A stretch of DNA of 64,000 bases, taken from the NCBI GenBank assembly GCA_028685185.1, contig JAQUEK010000001.1, positions 252,248 to 316,247 on the forward strand, given 5' to 3'. The notes beneath the pieces are model-generated. The model was not told the DNA's origin and made no database searches. It saw only the letters and a program-made list of their open reading frames with translations. The DNA is from Candidatus Altimarinota bacterium. Lineage in GTDB: Bacteria; Patescibacteriota; Gracilibacteria; BD1-5; UBA2023. The translations under genes and the position numbers were made by a program. Numbering within the stretch: the stretch's first letter is position 1; each line of letters begins with the position of its first letter. Below, piece after piece: positions 43,504 to 54,073 of this stretch.

Positions 43504-43580
43504 TGGCGGAGCCAACGAGATTCGAACTCGCGACCTCCTGCGTGACAGGCAGGCGCTCTAACCAGCTGAGCTATGGCTCC
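43504..43580 (-). tRNA. tRNA-Asp(GUC)
   Basis: A 77-nt cloverleaf with acceptor GGAGCCA/TGGCTCC, anticodon loop CTGTCAC (anticodon GUC) and a CCA end. With tRNA-Ala it lies upstream of tuf. Confidence 0.95.
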
Positions 43581-43670
43581 AATAGGAAATGCGGGATGCA
43601 GTATATATTTTTTTGATAAATATGCAAATTTTTTTACAAAATTAATGGAATATTTAATCAAAACCGGATA

Positions 43671-44591
43671 TTAGATTTTCTCTGAAGACATGTTTATGAA
43701 TTTCCTCGATGAAATAAATCAGCTTAACGCTCATATGAATATCATCAGGAAAAATTCTGTCACAAAATTATTGAAATTCGAATACAGGAACATACTGACA
43801 AATTTTGGAAAATCCTCTATCAGATAGAAATTCACAGTCTTTATGAGATAAATGAAAATAGTGATGCTGAAGAATGAGGAAAGGAAGGTATATATTATTC
43901 ATTGTATGGTGAAAGGTCAATAGATAAAGACATTATCTCATCATACCAGCTTGGTTATCTTAATCTCATCCCTATAGAAGAATATGAAATTTCATATAGT
44001 GTTGTATATGATTATGAATACTGAGAATACAAAGAATCATATGACAGAGAAAACTCAGAATTGTATTGAATTCAATACCTTTATTACAGAATTTATCCTA
44101 TCATATTGGTTTTTATAATCTCATATGACTTTCTTGGATCTCTGCTCATCATAGACTATGATATTCCTATATTTGCTTATCACCTTATCCAATCACTCGT
44201 ATTCACCCAATCATATGTTTTTAATGACTATCGAAGAAGGTAGCGGATTATCTTTTTCGGTCTCAACAACTTTTGCCAATTCAGGATCCCTATTCCTAAG
44301 AATTCCAAATGCCTCTTCAGCTGAAACATATTCAGTTCCAAGAGATTTGTCGAATGCTTTTATATTTGATATAAGCTCAATTACTTCAGAATTTTCATTT
44401 GTATATCAGGTTTTCAGATTCAATGAGATCGTAAGCCTTGAGTTGATGTTGTTTATAAGATATCCTGTAGTGTAATTGACCAGAAGAAGGATGTTTATGA
44501 AAAAGATGATAAGTGATAGCACCAATATAGAAGAAAGCGATAAAAAAGCATTTCTCTTCGTATTTTTCAGAGCGTATTTAAGTATTCTCAT
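43671..44591 (-). CDS. ftsX: FtsX-type cell division ABC permease
   Basis: Membrane partner of FtsE that controls peptidoglycan hydrolases at the septum. It is 306 residues with a first span near 18-40 (LSLSSILVLSLIIFFINILLL), an extracytoplasmic loop, and three C-terminal spans. The segment FFYRDEIKITKLVGGDNVFI, with GPFTIQGIIYTFLSS, is the FtsX signature after TM2. The GG is UGA-UGA. ftsE is not next to it; the ABC ATPase at 61164 is far away and not FtsE-like in order. Confidence 0.88.
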
Positions 44592-44688
44592 TTTTAATTT
44601 ATTAAAACCTTAATAGTCACATTGTATAGAAAAATAATATATGGCAAGTTTTTGACATAAAAACCAACGATCCAATAAATTTAGAAAA

Positions 44689-44723
44689 ACAAAAAAAGAT
44701 AAATTTAATGATTTATCTTTTTT
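44689..44723 (-). terminator. Terminator of the ribosomal protein operon (after rpmA)
   Basis: AAAAGATAAAT and ATTTATCTTTT arms with A-run and T-run on either strand; placed just past rpmA and before ftsX. Confidence 0.85.
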
Positions 44724-44742
44724 GAATTTATGTTTATTTCAA

Positions 44743-45015
44743 TTATTTAACGTTCACGTAGATATCTTTATATACACTTCCATCAAATCTAACTCTTCTT
44801 TTCTGTTCGAAACTAACTTTTCCTTCTATGGTAGAAAAAATTGTAAAATCCTTACCGGTTTGAGTATTCTCTCAAGCCCAGTATTTATTTCATTTCTGGC
44901 GAATTATAATACCTCCAGCTTTTACTGGTTGTCATCCAAAAACTTTAACTCAAAGTCTTTGAGATTGGGAATCACGTCCGTTATTGGTCGTTCATTGAGC
45001 TTTCTTATGAGCCAT
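44743..45015 (-). CDS. rpmA: Large ribosomal subunit protein bL27
   Basis: A 90-residue 50S protein near the peptidyl-transferase centre. It starts MAHKKAQGTTNNGRDSQSQR without the extra N-terminal peptide cut in Firmicutes. Then LGVKVFGGQPVKAGGIIIRQ follows. UGA codes several glycines (QGTTN, VFGGQ). It replaces fusA after rpsG in this gene order. Confidence 0.95.
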
Positions 45016-45051
45016 ATTTCTTTAATTACAAATTTAAAATTGTTTTTAATA

Positions 45052-45510
<459 letters not shown>

Positions 45511-45568
45511 AGGTGAATTAAGTTATATATTTAGATTCTAGGATGTTCTGACCGAACGTAGTTTCATA

Positions 45569-45988
45569 TTATTTTTTTGCTTTTGGTTTCTTTGCTCCGT
45601 ATAGACTTCTAGATTGTCCTCTCTTATCAACTCATTGAGTATCAAGAACTCATCTTAGGATGTGATATCTTACTCAAGGCAAATCTTTTACTCTTCATCC
45701 TCTGATCATTACAACGGAATGCTCTTGAAGATTATGACCGACTCCAGGAATATATGCGATAACTTCATGACCATTAGTAAGTCTTACTTTTGCAACTTTT
45801 CTAAGCGCAGAATTCGGTTTTTTTGGAGTAGTAGTATATACCTTAGTACATACTCATCTTTTTTGAGGACAAGCAAGTTCACTAGTTGTTCTTCTGATAG
45901 TATTTTTAATAACCATCAAAGCTGGAGATTTGCTTTTTTTCGTTTTATCTTGTCTGTTTTTTCTTACTAATTGGTTGATAGTAGGCAT
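45569..45988 (-). CDS. rpsL: Small ribosomal subunit protein uS12
   Basis: A 139-residue decoding-centre protein. [35 protein letters not shown] and [17 protein letters not shown], then [20 protein letters not shown] and DLPGVRYHILRG are all canonical. UGA codes glycines of GGR and RG. It lies between rpsI and rpsG. Confidence 0.97.
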
Positions 45989-46030
45989 AATAGGAATTTA
46001 TTATAAATATTTAAAATAAAATTTTTAGAA

Positions 46031-46426
46031 TTAACGTTTTGACCATTGAGTAGCTTTACGTGCCTTATGTAATCCTGGTTTCTTTCTTTCAACTTTTCTT
46101 GCGTCTCTTGTTAGCATTCAAGACATCTTAAGAGATTTCTTAGAAGCTAGATCCAAAGACGCTAGAGCTCTAGATATTGCTAATTTTATTGCTTGTACCT
46201 GTGCACTTTCACCTGATCAAACAACCTTAACTATGAAATGATATTTATCTTGAGCGCTTATTAGCTTAAGAGGTGATAGAAGAACACTGTATAAATCAGG
46301 TCTTGTAACATATTCCTGATATTTCATACCGTTAATCATAGATTCACCTGCTCATTCAAACAATTGAAGCTGTGCTATTGCAGTTTTTCTTTTACCAAGT
46401 GCGTATGTATATTTTTTAGCTGCCAT
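46031..46426 (-). CDS. rpsI: Small ribosomal subunit protein uS9
   Basis: A 131-residue 30S protein whose C-terminal tail contacts P-site tRNA. TYALGKRKTAIAQLQLFEGA at the start and LTRDARKVERKKPGLHKARK to the end SKR are diagnostic. It follows rplM as in most bacteria. Confidence 0.95.
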
Positions 46427-46458
46427 ATATTAGAGTTTTTAAAAATATTAGTTTTAAA

Positions 46459-46890
46459 TTATAATTCGATCTTAACTGGTTGTTGCGCCTCATATTTATG
46501 AGTAGGCTTCAACTCTAGTTTCAATCTTCCAAGCATTGCATCATGAAGCTTTGTCTTTGGAAGCATTCAGCTGATAGCTAATTTCAAAGCTTCTGCTGGT
46601 TTCTTCTTGTTCATAGTGCTAAGGTTTGTTTCTTTAAGCGAACCCATGTGTCATGAATGCGTTCTATATACCTTGTCGTTTTCCTTGTTTCAAGTAGTAG
46701 CGAATTTTGAAGCATTTAAAACAACAACATAATCTCAGTTATCAACATATGGTGCAAAATTGACTTTATTCTTTCATCTTAAAAGAGTAGCGATCCTTGT
46801 AGCAAGCCTACCTAAAGTTTGACCTTCTGCATCGATAACATACCATTTTCTTTCGGTATTTTGTAATTGTGTTGGATTAAGGGTTTTCAT
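46459..46890 (-). CDS. rplM: Large ribosomal subunit protein uL13
   Basis: A 143-residue early-assembly 50S protein. [31 protein letters not shown] and KVYRTHSGHMGSLKE are present, then the PxxALxLAISGMLPK block. It is coupled with rpsI downstream. Confidence 0.95.
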
Positions 46891-46912
46891 ATTATTATAA
46901 ACAATAAATTAA

Positions 46913-47272
46913 TTAAACTAATTCGATTTTTACAAGCTTTGCGCAGTCTCCATCTCTATATTTAATAGGAGTGATTCTTGTAATTCCGCATTTTTTATCA
47001 GTATATTTTGGGGCAACATTATTGAAAAGCTCCAATGAAGATTCTTTTGTAAATAGAAATCTTCCAGTTTCTCTTATTGCATTCATCTTATCTTTTGAAT
47101 TTACAACATTAACTAATTTATCAACCATTACAGATAAGGCTTTTGCTCTCTTTAAAGTTGTTACCATAGCTTTATGCATGAAGAAGCTAGTTAGCAAATT
47201 TCTTAGAACTGCTTGTCTGTGATCAGTATCCTTATGATTGAATCTGAATGTTTTTTGAACTCTATGTCTCAT
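46913..47272 (-). CDS. rplQ: Large ribosomal subunit protein bL17
   Basis: A 119-residue 50S protein at the exit tunnel. MRHRVQKTFRFNHKDTDHRQ, AVLRNLLTSFFMHKAMVTTL and the GGITRI-type KCGITRITPIKYRDGD are seen. It follows rpoA, the conserved alpha-operon order. It contains no UGA. Confidence 0.96.
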   Translation of the reverse strand: MRHRVQKTFRFNHKDTDHRQAVLRNLLTSFFMHKAMVTTLKRAKALSVMVDKLVNVVNSKDKMNAIRETGRFLFTKESSLELFNNVAPKYTDKKCGITRITPIKYRDGDCAKLVKIELV

Positions 47273-47310
47273 AATATTTTAATTAAGTTAATTATTGTTT
47301 TGTAGTTTTA

Positions 47311-48291
47311 TTAATCGTCTCATAATAATTTCAATCCTCTTTCCCTTAATGCATCTCTAACTTCTGTCATAGCTTTCTTTCAGAAACCTTTTATAGAAGA
47401 TAATTTTGCTTCAGTACATTTTGTAAGCTGCTCTATAGAAAGTATATCTCAGTTAACCAAAGCGTTCAATGTTCTTGGAGAAAGTCACATTATCTCGATA
47501 GGAGTGTATGTTTCTTTTTCAAGTTCAGTCTTGATTTCAGCTTTTTCCTTTTCTATAAGCTTCTTTATATCTCAGATGAATTCTCATTCGATCTGAAGAC
47601 CTTCTTCATTGAACAATCCAAAGTAAGATTTAAGCATATCAGCAGAGAATCTCAATACATCTTCAGGAGATATGATTCAGTTTGTCTTGATTGTCATTTC
47701 TAGAGAATCAAGATTTGTGATGTCTCCGAAACGTAGAGGAAGGATTTCATACTTTACATTCAATACTGGAGAGAAATTCGCGTCCAAAAGCAGAACATTT
47801 ACATCTTCTTCTCTTTTCTTCAATTCTTCTATACTCATATAACCTGCATCTTTTTCTATTCTGAAGTCAATACTTAATTCAAGTCAGTCCTTATCTATTT
47901 CAGTTATATACAAATCTGGATTTAAAATCTTTATATTTGATGGTAGTTTTATATCTCATGCAGTCACAACTCAAGCCTTATTCTTTTTCAATGAGATCCA
48001 TTCGATTGAAGTATCGCTTTTATCAATAACAAGATTCTTTATATTAAGCATGATATCCAAAACGCTGTCTTTCACTCATGGAATAGTAGAGTATTCATGA
48101 CTTATTCACTTTACCTTGATTCAAGTAACCCTAGCTCATGGTATGGAAGAAAGCATTATTCTTCTTAATGAATTACCAATAGTAACTCAAAATCCACTTG
48201 GCAAAGGAGCTATTATGAATTTAGACTCAAACTCACTTACTGCTTCATGAGTGATTTTCGGTACTCATATAATATTATGAATAATGTGCAT
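47311..48291 (-). CDS. rpoA: RNA polymerase subunit alpha
   Basis: It is 326 residues. The N-terminal assembly domain has PLPSGFGVTIGNSLRRIMLS near 30 and the C-terminal domain has SPRTLNALVNGDILSIEQL then KGFGKKAMTEVRDALRERGL, the DNA-binding helices. Glycines in the loop GVTIGN are partly UGA. It sits between rpsD and rplQ. Confidence 0.96.
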
Positions 48292-48317
48292 AATTTATTA
48301 AGTTAAGATTTTTATTA

Positions 48318-48947
48318 CTATTTAGAGTAGAACTCTATAATTTTTTGTACATCTATAGTTTGATCGAAATCATCTTTTTCTGGAACCCTTATAAGTTTGA
48401 TAGTCAGTTTATCAGGATTAACTTCAAGCCATTTTGCATTAGTGATTGATCAGCTTTTGTTAGTCTTCATGAATTCCTTAAATTCTTCAACAAGTGATTT
48501 ATATATAGGTGATTCTTTCAATTTTTCTCTTAACTCGATTACATCTCAAACTTTCAATGAGTAAGATGCGATATTAACTTTTTCTCAGTTTACAAGGAAA
48601 TGTGCATGACCAACGAATTGTCTAGCTTGCATTATTGTTCTAGCGAAATTTGATTTGAAAACAACATTATCAAATCTTAGTTCGATTAACCTAAGCATGT
48701 TCTCTCATAATATTCAGTTTAGCTTCAAAGCTTTCTTATAGTATGCAGAAAATTGTTTTTCAGTTACACCATACATTCTTTTTGCAGCTTGCTTCTTTCT
48801 TAATTGTAGGCTGAAATCAGACATCTTACCGAAACCTCATTTACCCATAGGTTTTCTGTGGTTTTTTGAAAGATCGTATTTTTCAGTTCAAAAAAGATTT
48901 ATTCATTCTCTTCTGCAAAGTTTCATTTTTGGTCAAGTATACCTCAT
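48318..48947 (-). CDS. rpsD: Small ribosomal subunit protein uS4
   Basis: A 209-residue primary 16S binder. The start ATG 48947 gives [20 protein letters not shown], the family start; a shorter ATG at 48926 would lose it, so the longer is chosen. [18 protein letters not shown] and the S4 RNA-binding domain ([34 protein letters not shown]) follow. Confidence 0.95.
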
Positions 48948-48995
48948 ATATTTTTTAAAAGTTAATACTAATTTTTTAAATTTAAGTTTTTTGTT

Positions 48996-49388
48996 TTACA
49001 ATTTTCTTACTTTCTTCTTCCTGCATCCGTTGTGTGGAACTGGAGTGATATCAAAAATTCAGATCAGATCTATTCAAGAGTTTATAACTCATCTTATAGC
49101 CTGCTCTCTTCATGCTCAGATTCATTTAACCAATACTTTCGCTTTTTCCATTGAATGCATTGTCTTTGCTTTTGAACAAGCGCTTTCAGATGTTATTTGA
49201 GCAGCATATGGTGTAGCTTCTCTAGCTCATTTGAATCAAGCACTTCATCATGTAGCCCAAGTCAATACCTTTCACTCGGTATCACAAACTACCACGTGAG
49301 TATTATTAAAAGAAGCGTTTATTGAAATTACTCATTCAATAACATTCCTTCTAGTCTTTTTTGATCTTTTAAGAGTTGCTTTTGCCAT
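48996..49388 (-). CDS. rpsK: Small ribosomal subunit protein uS11
   Basis: A 130-residue 30S platform protein. SINASFNNTHVVVCDTEGKV, WATGGSAGFKGAREATPYAA and VPHNGCRKKKVRKL are canonical. The GG and the G of GFKG are coded by UGA. It is in alpha-operon order. Confidence 0.96.
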
Positions 49389-49418
49389 ATTAGTATGATT
49401 AATTAAATTGAATTAAAT

Positions 49419-49784
49419 TTATTTTTTCTTGTTTGCAATTGAAACTGCTTTTCATTTTCTAGTTCTAGCATTCGTTTTAGTTCTCTGTCATCTTACTGGA
49501 AGATGTTTTTTATGCCTGAATCATCTGTAAGAATTTACCTCTTGTAATCTTTTGATATTCTGAGCGACTTCTCTTCTTAAATCTCACTCAATCAAGTGAT
49601 TCTTCAATTCGTCACGAATCTTATCCAATTGATCCTCAGAAAGAGTCTCTATTTTTAAAGTCTTTTCGATTCAAACCTTATCTAAAACTTTATTAGACAT
49701 TGATCTTCATACTCAATAAACGTATGTAAGAGCAATCTCTACATGTTTTCCATTTGGAAGTGATACTCAAGCAATTCTAGCCAT
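49419..49784 (-). CDS. rpsM: Small ribosomal subunit protein uS13
   Basis: A 121-residue 30S head protein. MARIAGVSLPNGKHVEIALT, the helix-hairpin GVGRSMSNKVLDKVGI, LRREVAQNIKRL and the tail RGQRTKTNARTRKG are present. Confidence 0.96.
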
Positions 49785-49819
49785 AGAATAATTAAAAATT
49801 ATTTAAATATAATAAAAGG

Positions 49820-49933
49820 TTACCCTTGTCTTTGTTTATGTTTTGGGTTTTCGCAAATCACACGAACTATTCTGTTTCTTCTTATAATCATGCATTTATC
49901 ACACATTTTTTTTACAGATGGTCTTACTTTCAT
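49820..49933 (-). CDS. rpmJ: Large ribosomal subunit protein bL36
   Basis: A 37-residue zinc-type protein. [20 protein letters not shown], then [13 protein letters not shown]; ligands CDKC, C and H are kept. It lies between infA and rpsM as in most bacteria. Confidence 0.95.
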   Translation of the reverse strand: MKVRPSVKKMCDKCMIIRRNRIVRVICENPKHKQRQG

Positions 49934-49957
49934 TTTTTGATGTAACTTAATGGTAAA

Positions 49958-50191
49958 TTATTTTTTTCTAAAAATTATCCTTCATCTTGATAAATCATAC
50001 GGAGTAAGCTCTACAAGAACAGTATCTCATTCGATTAGATTTATAAAGTTTTTTCTCATTTTTCATGAAATATATGCTCTAATGATAATTCAGCCTCACC
50101 CGAAATCATCAGGTAATTTAACTTCAAAAAGCGCTCAAGGAAGGGTCTTTACAATAACACCCTCTACTTCGATTTTATCTTCTTTTGACAT
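49958..50191 (-). CDS. infA: Translation initiation factor IF-1
   Basis: A 77-residue OB-fold protein that covers the A site during initiation. MSKEDKIEVEGVIVKTLPGA, YISGKMRKNFINLIEGDTVL and ELTPYDLSRGRIIFR match. It is the first gene of the alpha-operon-type cluster; 170 bp of AT-rich DNA upstream, with a short TATTCTC/GAGAATA hairpin, likely holds its promoter. Confidence 0.95.
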
Positions 50192-50361
50192 TTAGTAGCT
50201 GTTTAGAACAATAAATCATGTATATAGAATTAGCTCGCACATTGTATGAAAAAAAATACCGATTGCAAATTTATTTTTTACTTTTTTCTTATACTATATG
50301 GATAAAACTCGTATATTCTCTTTATTTAGAGAATATGTTGTACAAATTTTTGTCTCAAAAA

Positions 50362-50778
50362 TTAAAAATTACCGTTTTTTTGTCTTCTTTCCTCTATTAT
50401 TTTCAATATTTTTTCATAAATTTCAGAATATTTTTTAGAAAGATCCAATATCGAGTAATTCATTATAACTATTAGATCAGTATCTTTTGCTGCCTGGACA
50501 GATGCCATCCTTTTTTTGGGGATTCCGCCAATAGCTTCAAATATAGCCATCTCTCATACTATATCGCCATTTTCTATGAATCATAAGACCTGCTCTCATT
50601 CGCTTCTATCCCTGTATACCTTTAATTTTCATTCCTTTACTATATATAGGGCTGTCGCCTCGTCAGATTCATTGAAGAGCACTTCTCATGATCTTATAAG
50701 CCTTTCTTGGCAAAAAAGGGATAACTTATTCTTTTCATTGTTATCTAATGATGAAAAAAGGGGAATCTTATCAAACAT
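50362..50778 (-). CDS. Stand-alone cyclic-nucleotide-binding domain protein
   Basis: A 138-residue Crp-type cNMP-binding domain with no DNA-binding C-terminus. The start MFDKIPLFSSLDNNEKNKL is typical; ALYIVKEGKLKVYRDRSEGE and the phosphate-binding cassette VGEMAIFEA...KRMASVQA keep the key Glu and Arg. UGA codes the G of VGEM and EGK. With a membrane cyclase at 31213, it may be a target of the cyclic nucleotide, but it lacks an obvious output domain. Confidence 0.8.
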
Positions 50779-50860
50779 AGATATTATTTAAATAATAAAG
50801 CTTTCGATTTTTTGTATTTTATACTATTATTTTTGGAAATCAAGATTTATGGCCTTCGCT

Positions 50861-52591
50861 TTAATAAACCTCCTTATCATAACACTGCTGGCAATATACT
50901 ATCTTGTTCTCTTCCGGGGCATATGTTGTCCTTATTTCTGTAGAGCATTTAAAGCAAACACTATCATATATCTTTCTTAAATTTCTCATGCTCATCCTAT
51001 CCATATGTCTAATATCCGGATGTCTTCTAGAGATCGGCAAAGAATGCTTTCTATAGAAATCCAATTCCTTTTTCATTATCCTGAATGGTTTTCAGCTTAT
51101 CTCACAAAGTATCGCCCAGTTCACTATGTCATCTGGGATATCAATGATATCGTCTGGAAGCTTGTCTGCTGGAATTGTTTTCTCGACTTTCACAATAGGG
51201 TTTTCGTAGTCTGACCAGTTGAAGATCGGTTTTCAATCAGTAGCGATGCGATTGATCGAATCACTACTGGATATTGGATAATATTCCATTGCTACTGTCT
51301 CGTTGTATCAGAATGGAGAAAGGTTAGCCGGGAAGAATTCTCACCATTCTCAGATTGTTTTCATGTGTTCTATTATCTTTGGGACAAGAATCTCATATTC
51401 TTCGCGAGTGTATTGCTTGTTGAGGATGCAGTAGGAAGAATTTTTCATTCAAACACATCAGAAAAGATAAGAAGATCCGTTTACACAATTCATCGAATAT
51501 ATTATATCGTTTATGTTCTCATAGCACATCCAGGAAAAAAGGATCTTGTTCGCAATGTTTCAAATGCTTGTAGATTCATATATGAGGCTGGATTTATTTC
51601 ACCAGTAAGAATAATCCTTACAATCGACAGAATCATATATGGAATAGGAATCCGTGCAGTTTCTGCTTCATTGAATGTCGAATCAGGAACAGTCATTGGA
51701 CTCAGATATATTGTTTCAAATGGCATTTTCTGAACCTATATTGTGCAGATCTCTTCATATTACCCCGTCTTTCTTTTCATTATATAGAATCTTTAGGAAA
51801 TCTCTTTTCTTTTCCGGATCTTTTTTTATATCACAGATCGTTTTTTCATACGATTCCTTTGAAACAGGCTTATTTAGGATATGATATTGCTTTCATCTGA
51901 GATTCCAGCATCAAAGGCAGTTTTGGCAATTTTGGCAATCAGTCAAGTATGAAGAATCGCTGCAGTTTTCACATTCTTGGGAATAGAATAATGCGAAAGA
52001 TCTTTTCACATCCAAACATTCATAGCAATTATCTGCGTAATTCACAAAAGATGAATCCATCGTATCCTTCGAATTCCAGATGCTGTTGGAATACATGGAA
52101 TCTTCACAATATCATGCTTCAAATATAAGATAGCAGTTCTTATTATATCCTGCCTGATTCGTATATTCGCTATTCTCACTCGGGCTTATCTCTATATGTG
52201 CCTTCGGGACTTTCATAAACAGCTCATGGAACTGCTCGAAAAACGGGCGTGAAAAATCAAAATCGGTTCAATGATCAAAGGCACTCCATTTATCTGACCA
52301 CCATATGTCATAATCGTACACTATATCTTTCTTATCAGGAGAATACATTGAGATAAGAGATTTTCAGGTGAAATCACATTTTCTTCTATACAGGTTTCTT
52401 TCCATCCTGAATGCGAGCCTTCTTTGCTGCCTGCAATCCGGACATATGTTCGGGCTTGGAATCTGGTATTTTATTCAATTGAAGATGGGTGAAACCATAT
52501 CATAGAAAACCTTGTCTTTGCCTGTGATATCGAAAGATGATCAGCATATGCATTTTTTCGTCTCTGATATTTTATCTGTCATTGGTTTCAT
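50861..52591 (-). CDS. Cys-rich zinc-ribbon protein of a CPR-type family
   Basis: A 576-residue protein of the kind common in CPR genomes. The start has a CICG knuckle near 14 and CPDCRQQRRLAFRMERNLYR near 50-70, followed by WWSDKWSAFDHGTDFDFSRP and many Cys-containing repeats (YTNQAGYNKNCYLIFEAG; CENCSDSSYLTDCQNCQNCL; GCWNLRGKQYHILNK). The C-terminus has ILNKQYTREEYEILVPKIIE, GEWGEFFPANLSPFGYNETV and a final zinc knuckle CFKC...CQQC. It probably binds several metal ions. The function is not known. A truncated copy lies upstream at 52713. Confidence 0.75.
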
Positions 52592-52654
52592 ATTAACTGT
52601 TTATATTATACGTATGGATATATATTTTGATCGACAAAAAGATTCAGGTAAAAA

Positions 52655-52698
52655 TAAAACGGTGTATCTAATGCAGATTATACCGTTTTATTTTTTTT
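52655..52698 (-). terminator. Terminator after the truncated zinc-ribbon gene
   Basis: AAAACGGTGTA and TATACCGTTTT arms with T-runs on both sides; in minus orientation it follows the truncated gene ending at 52713. Confidence 0.8.
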
Positions 52699-52712
52699 TC
52701 AAAATTTTTTAT

Positions 52713-53330
52713 CTAAGACAATTCCTTATCATAGCATTGCTCGCAATATATAATCTCAGTCCTGTCTATAGAATATGTTGTATTCATTCATTTGCCGCAT
52801 TTGTCACAATCTCTACTATATAGTTTCCTTGGATTTCTGAGCTTTATCCTGTCCAGATGACGCTGATCCGGATGTCTTCTTGGGATAGGAAGCGAGTGTT
52901 TCCTGTAGAACTCAAGCTCTGGCTTTATTATTCTGAATGGCCTGCCTGTAACTTCACATTCTATCGCCCAATTCAAGATGTCATCAGGGATTTCCCTTAT
53001 ATCTTCAGGTAATTTTGATGCAGGGATTGTCTTTGTCACAACGGGTTTCGGATTTTCATAAGTAGACAGCTTAAAACCGCTTTCAAGAATTTTCTCCTTT
53101 GATAAAGGATAATGATCCATTGCTGCAGACTCGTTATATCAGAATGGAGAAATGCTTATAGGGAAGAATTCTCACCACTCGCCTGTCTTTCTCATATGTT
53201 CTATTATCTTAGGTACGAGAGTCTCATATTCTTCTTTGGTATATTGTCTGTTAAGGATGCAGTATTTTTTATTGTTCAGGCTTGCACATCCGAATACCTC
53301 ACTGCAATTATTGAAATAAGACCATTTCAT
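52713..53330 (-). CDS. 5'-truncated paralogue of the zinc-ribbon protein
   Basis: The 205 residues match only the C-terminal third of the neighbouring 576-residue protein: ILNRQYTKEEYETLVPKIIE, GEWGEFFPISISPFGYNE, FYRKHSLPIPRRHPDQRHLD and the last knuckles CDKCGK...CEQC. An in-frame TAA lies directly before the ATG at 53330, so no longer product exists. It may be a decayed duplicate or a small C-terminal-domain protein. It is well kept (UGA-coded Gly, no internal stop), which argues for use. Confidence 0.7.
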
Positions 53331-53452
53331 TTATGGATGAAAAGGATGATGATGGTTTATCCTATAATGGTGTTATTTATCCTATCAATATATGTTGAAA
53401 AGAGCTGTGAAAATATATAATTGATTTTAACTGAAAAAGTAGGAAACCCCAT

Positions 53453-54073
53453 ATGCTTAGTCTTGAAGAAATAAGTTCAATATGTGATTATATTAGTCTT
53501 ACAATTAGAAACTTATGACACAATGAATATAATATGATCAATAATGAACATCTTCAGAACATGAATAATATCGATGCCTTGACGTGAGCTTTCAATAGAC
53601 GATTCTTATTCACTGAGATTGAAAAGCTTGTAAGTCTACATAAGAGAAATTCTCAACCGATGAGTGTTCTGATGCTAGATCTTGATCACTTCAAAAATCT
53701 GAACGATACATATTGACATGAAATGGGTGATATTGTACTTGAGGAGTTCGTACGACAAGTCACTTATGTTCTAAGAGAATCTGATATATTGGCAAGATAC
53801 TGATGAGAGGAATTTACTATAATATTACCGGAAACTTGAGAAAAGTGAGCTATTGAGGTTGCAAACAAAATCCTTGAATCAACAAGGACAATGAAAGTTC
53901 GTGATAAAATAAAAAATGAAGATATTAAAATAACTGTAAGCATATGAATAAAAAGTCGGATTCCTGGTGGTGAGATGAGTTGAAAAAATATGATAAAAAA
54001 AGCTGATGATGCCGTATATGAAGCTAAAGAAAAATGAAGAAACAGATTTTGCATCTATAAAAACAGCGACTAG
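53453..54073 (+). CDS. GGDEF-domain diguanylate cyclase
   Basis: Makes c-di-GMP from two GTP. It is 206 residues: an N-terminal helix of about 45 residues and a single GGDEF domain. The substrate loop DLDHFKNLNDTYGHEMGD is near 80-100 and the active site is RYGGEEF near 123, whose two G are UGA-UGA. The C-terminal KKADDAVYEAKEKGRNRF is typical. No membrane span or inhibitory RxxD site is clear. AGGAAA ribosome-binding site before ATG 53453. Its stop TAG overlaps the stop of the convergent ATPase. Confidence 0.93.

Noticed and set aside
52788..53420. Plus-strand frame opposite the truncated zinc-ribbon gene
   Set aside because: It is antisense to residues clearly homologous to the neighbouring paralogue.
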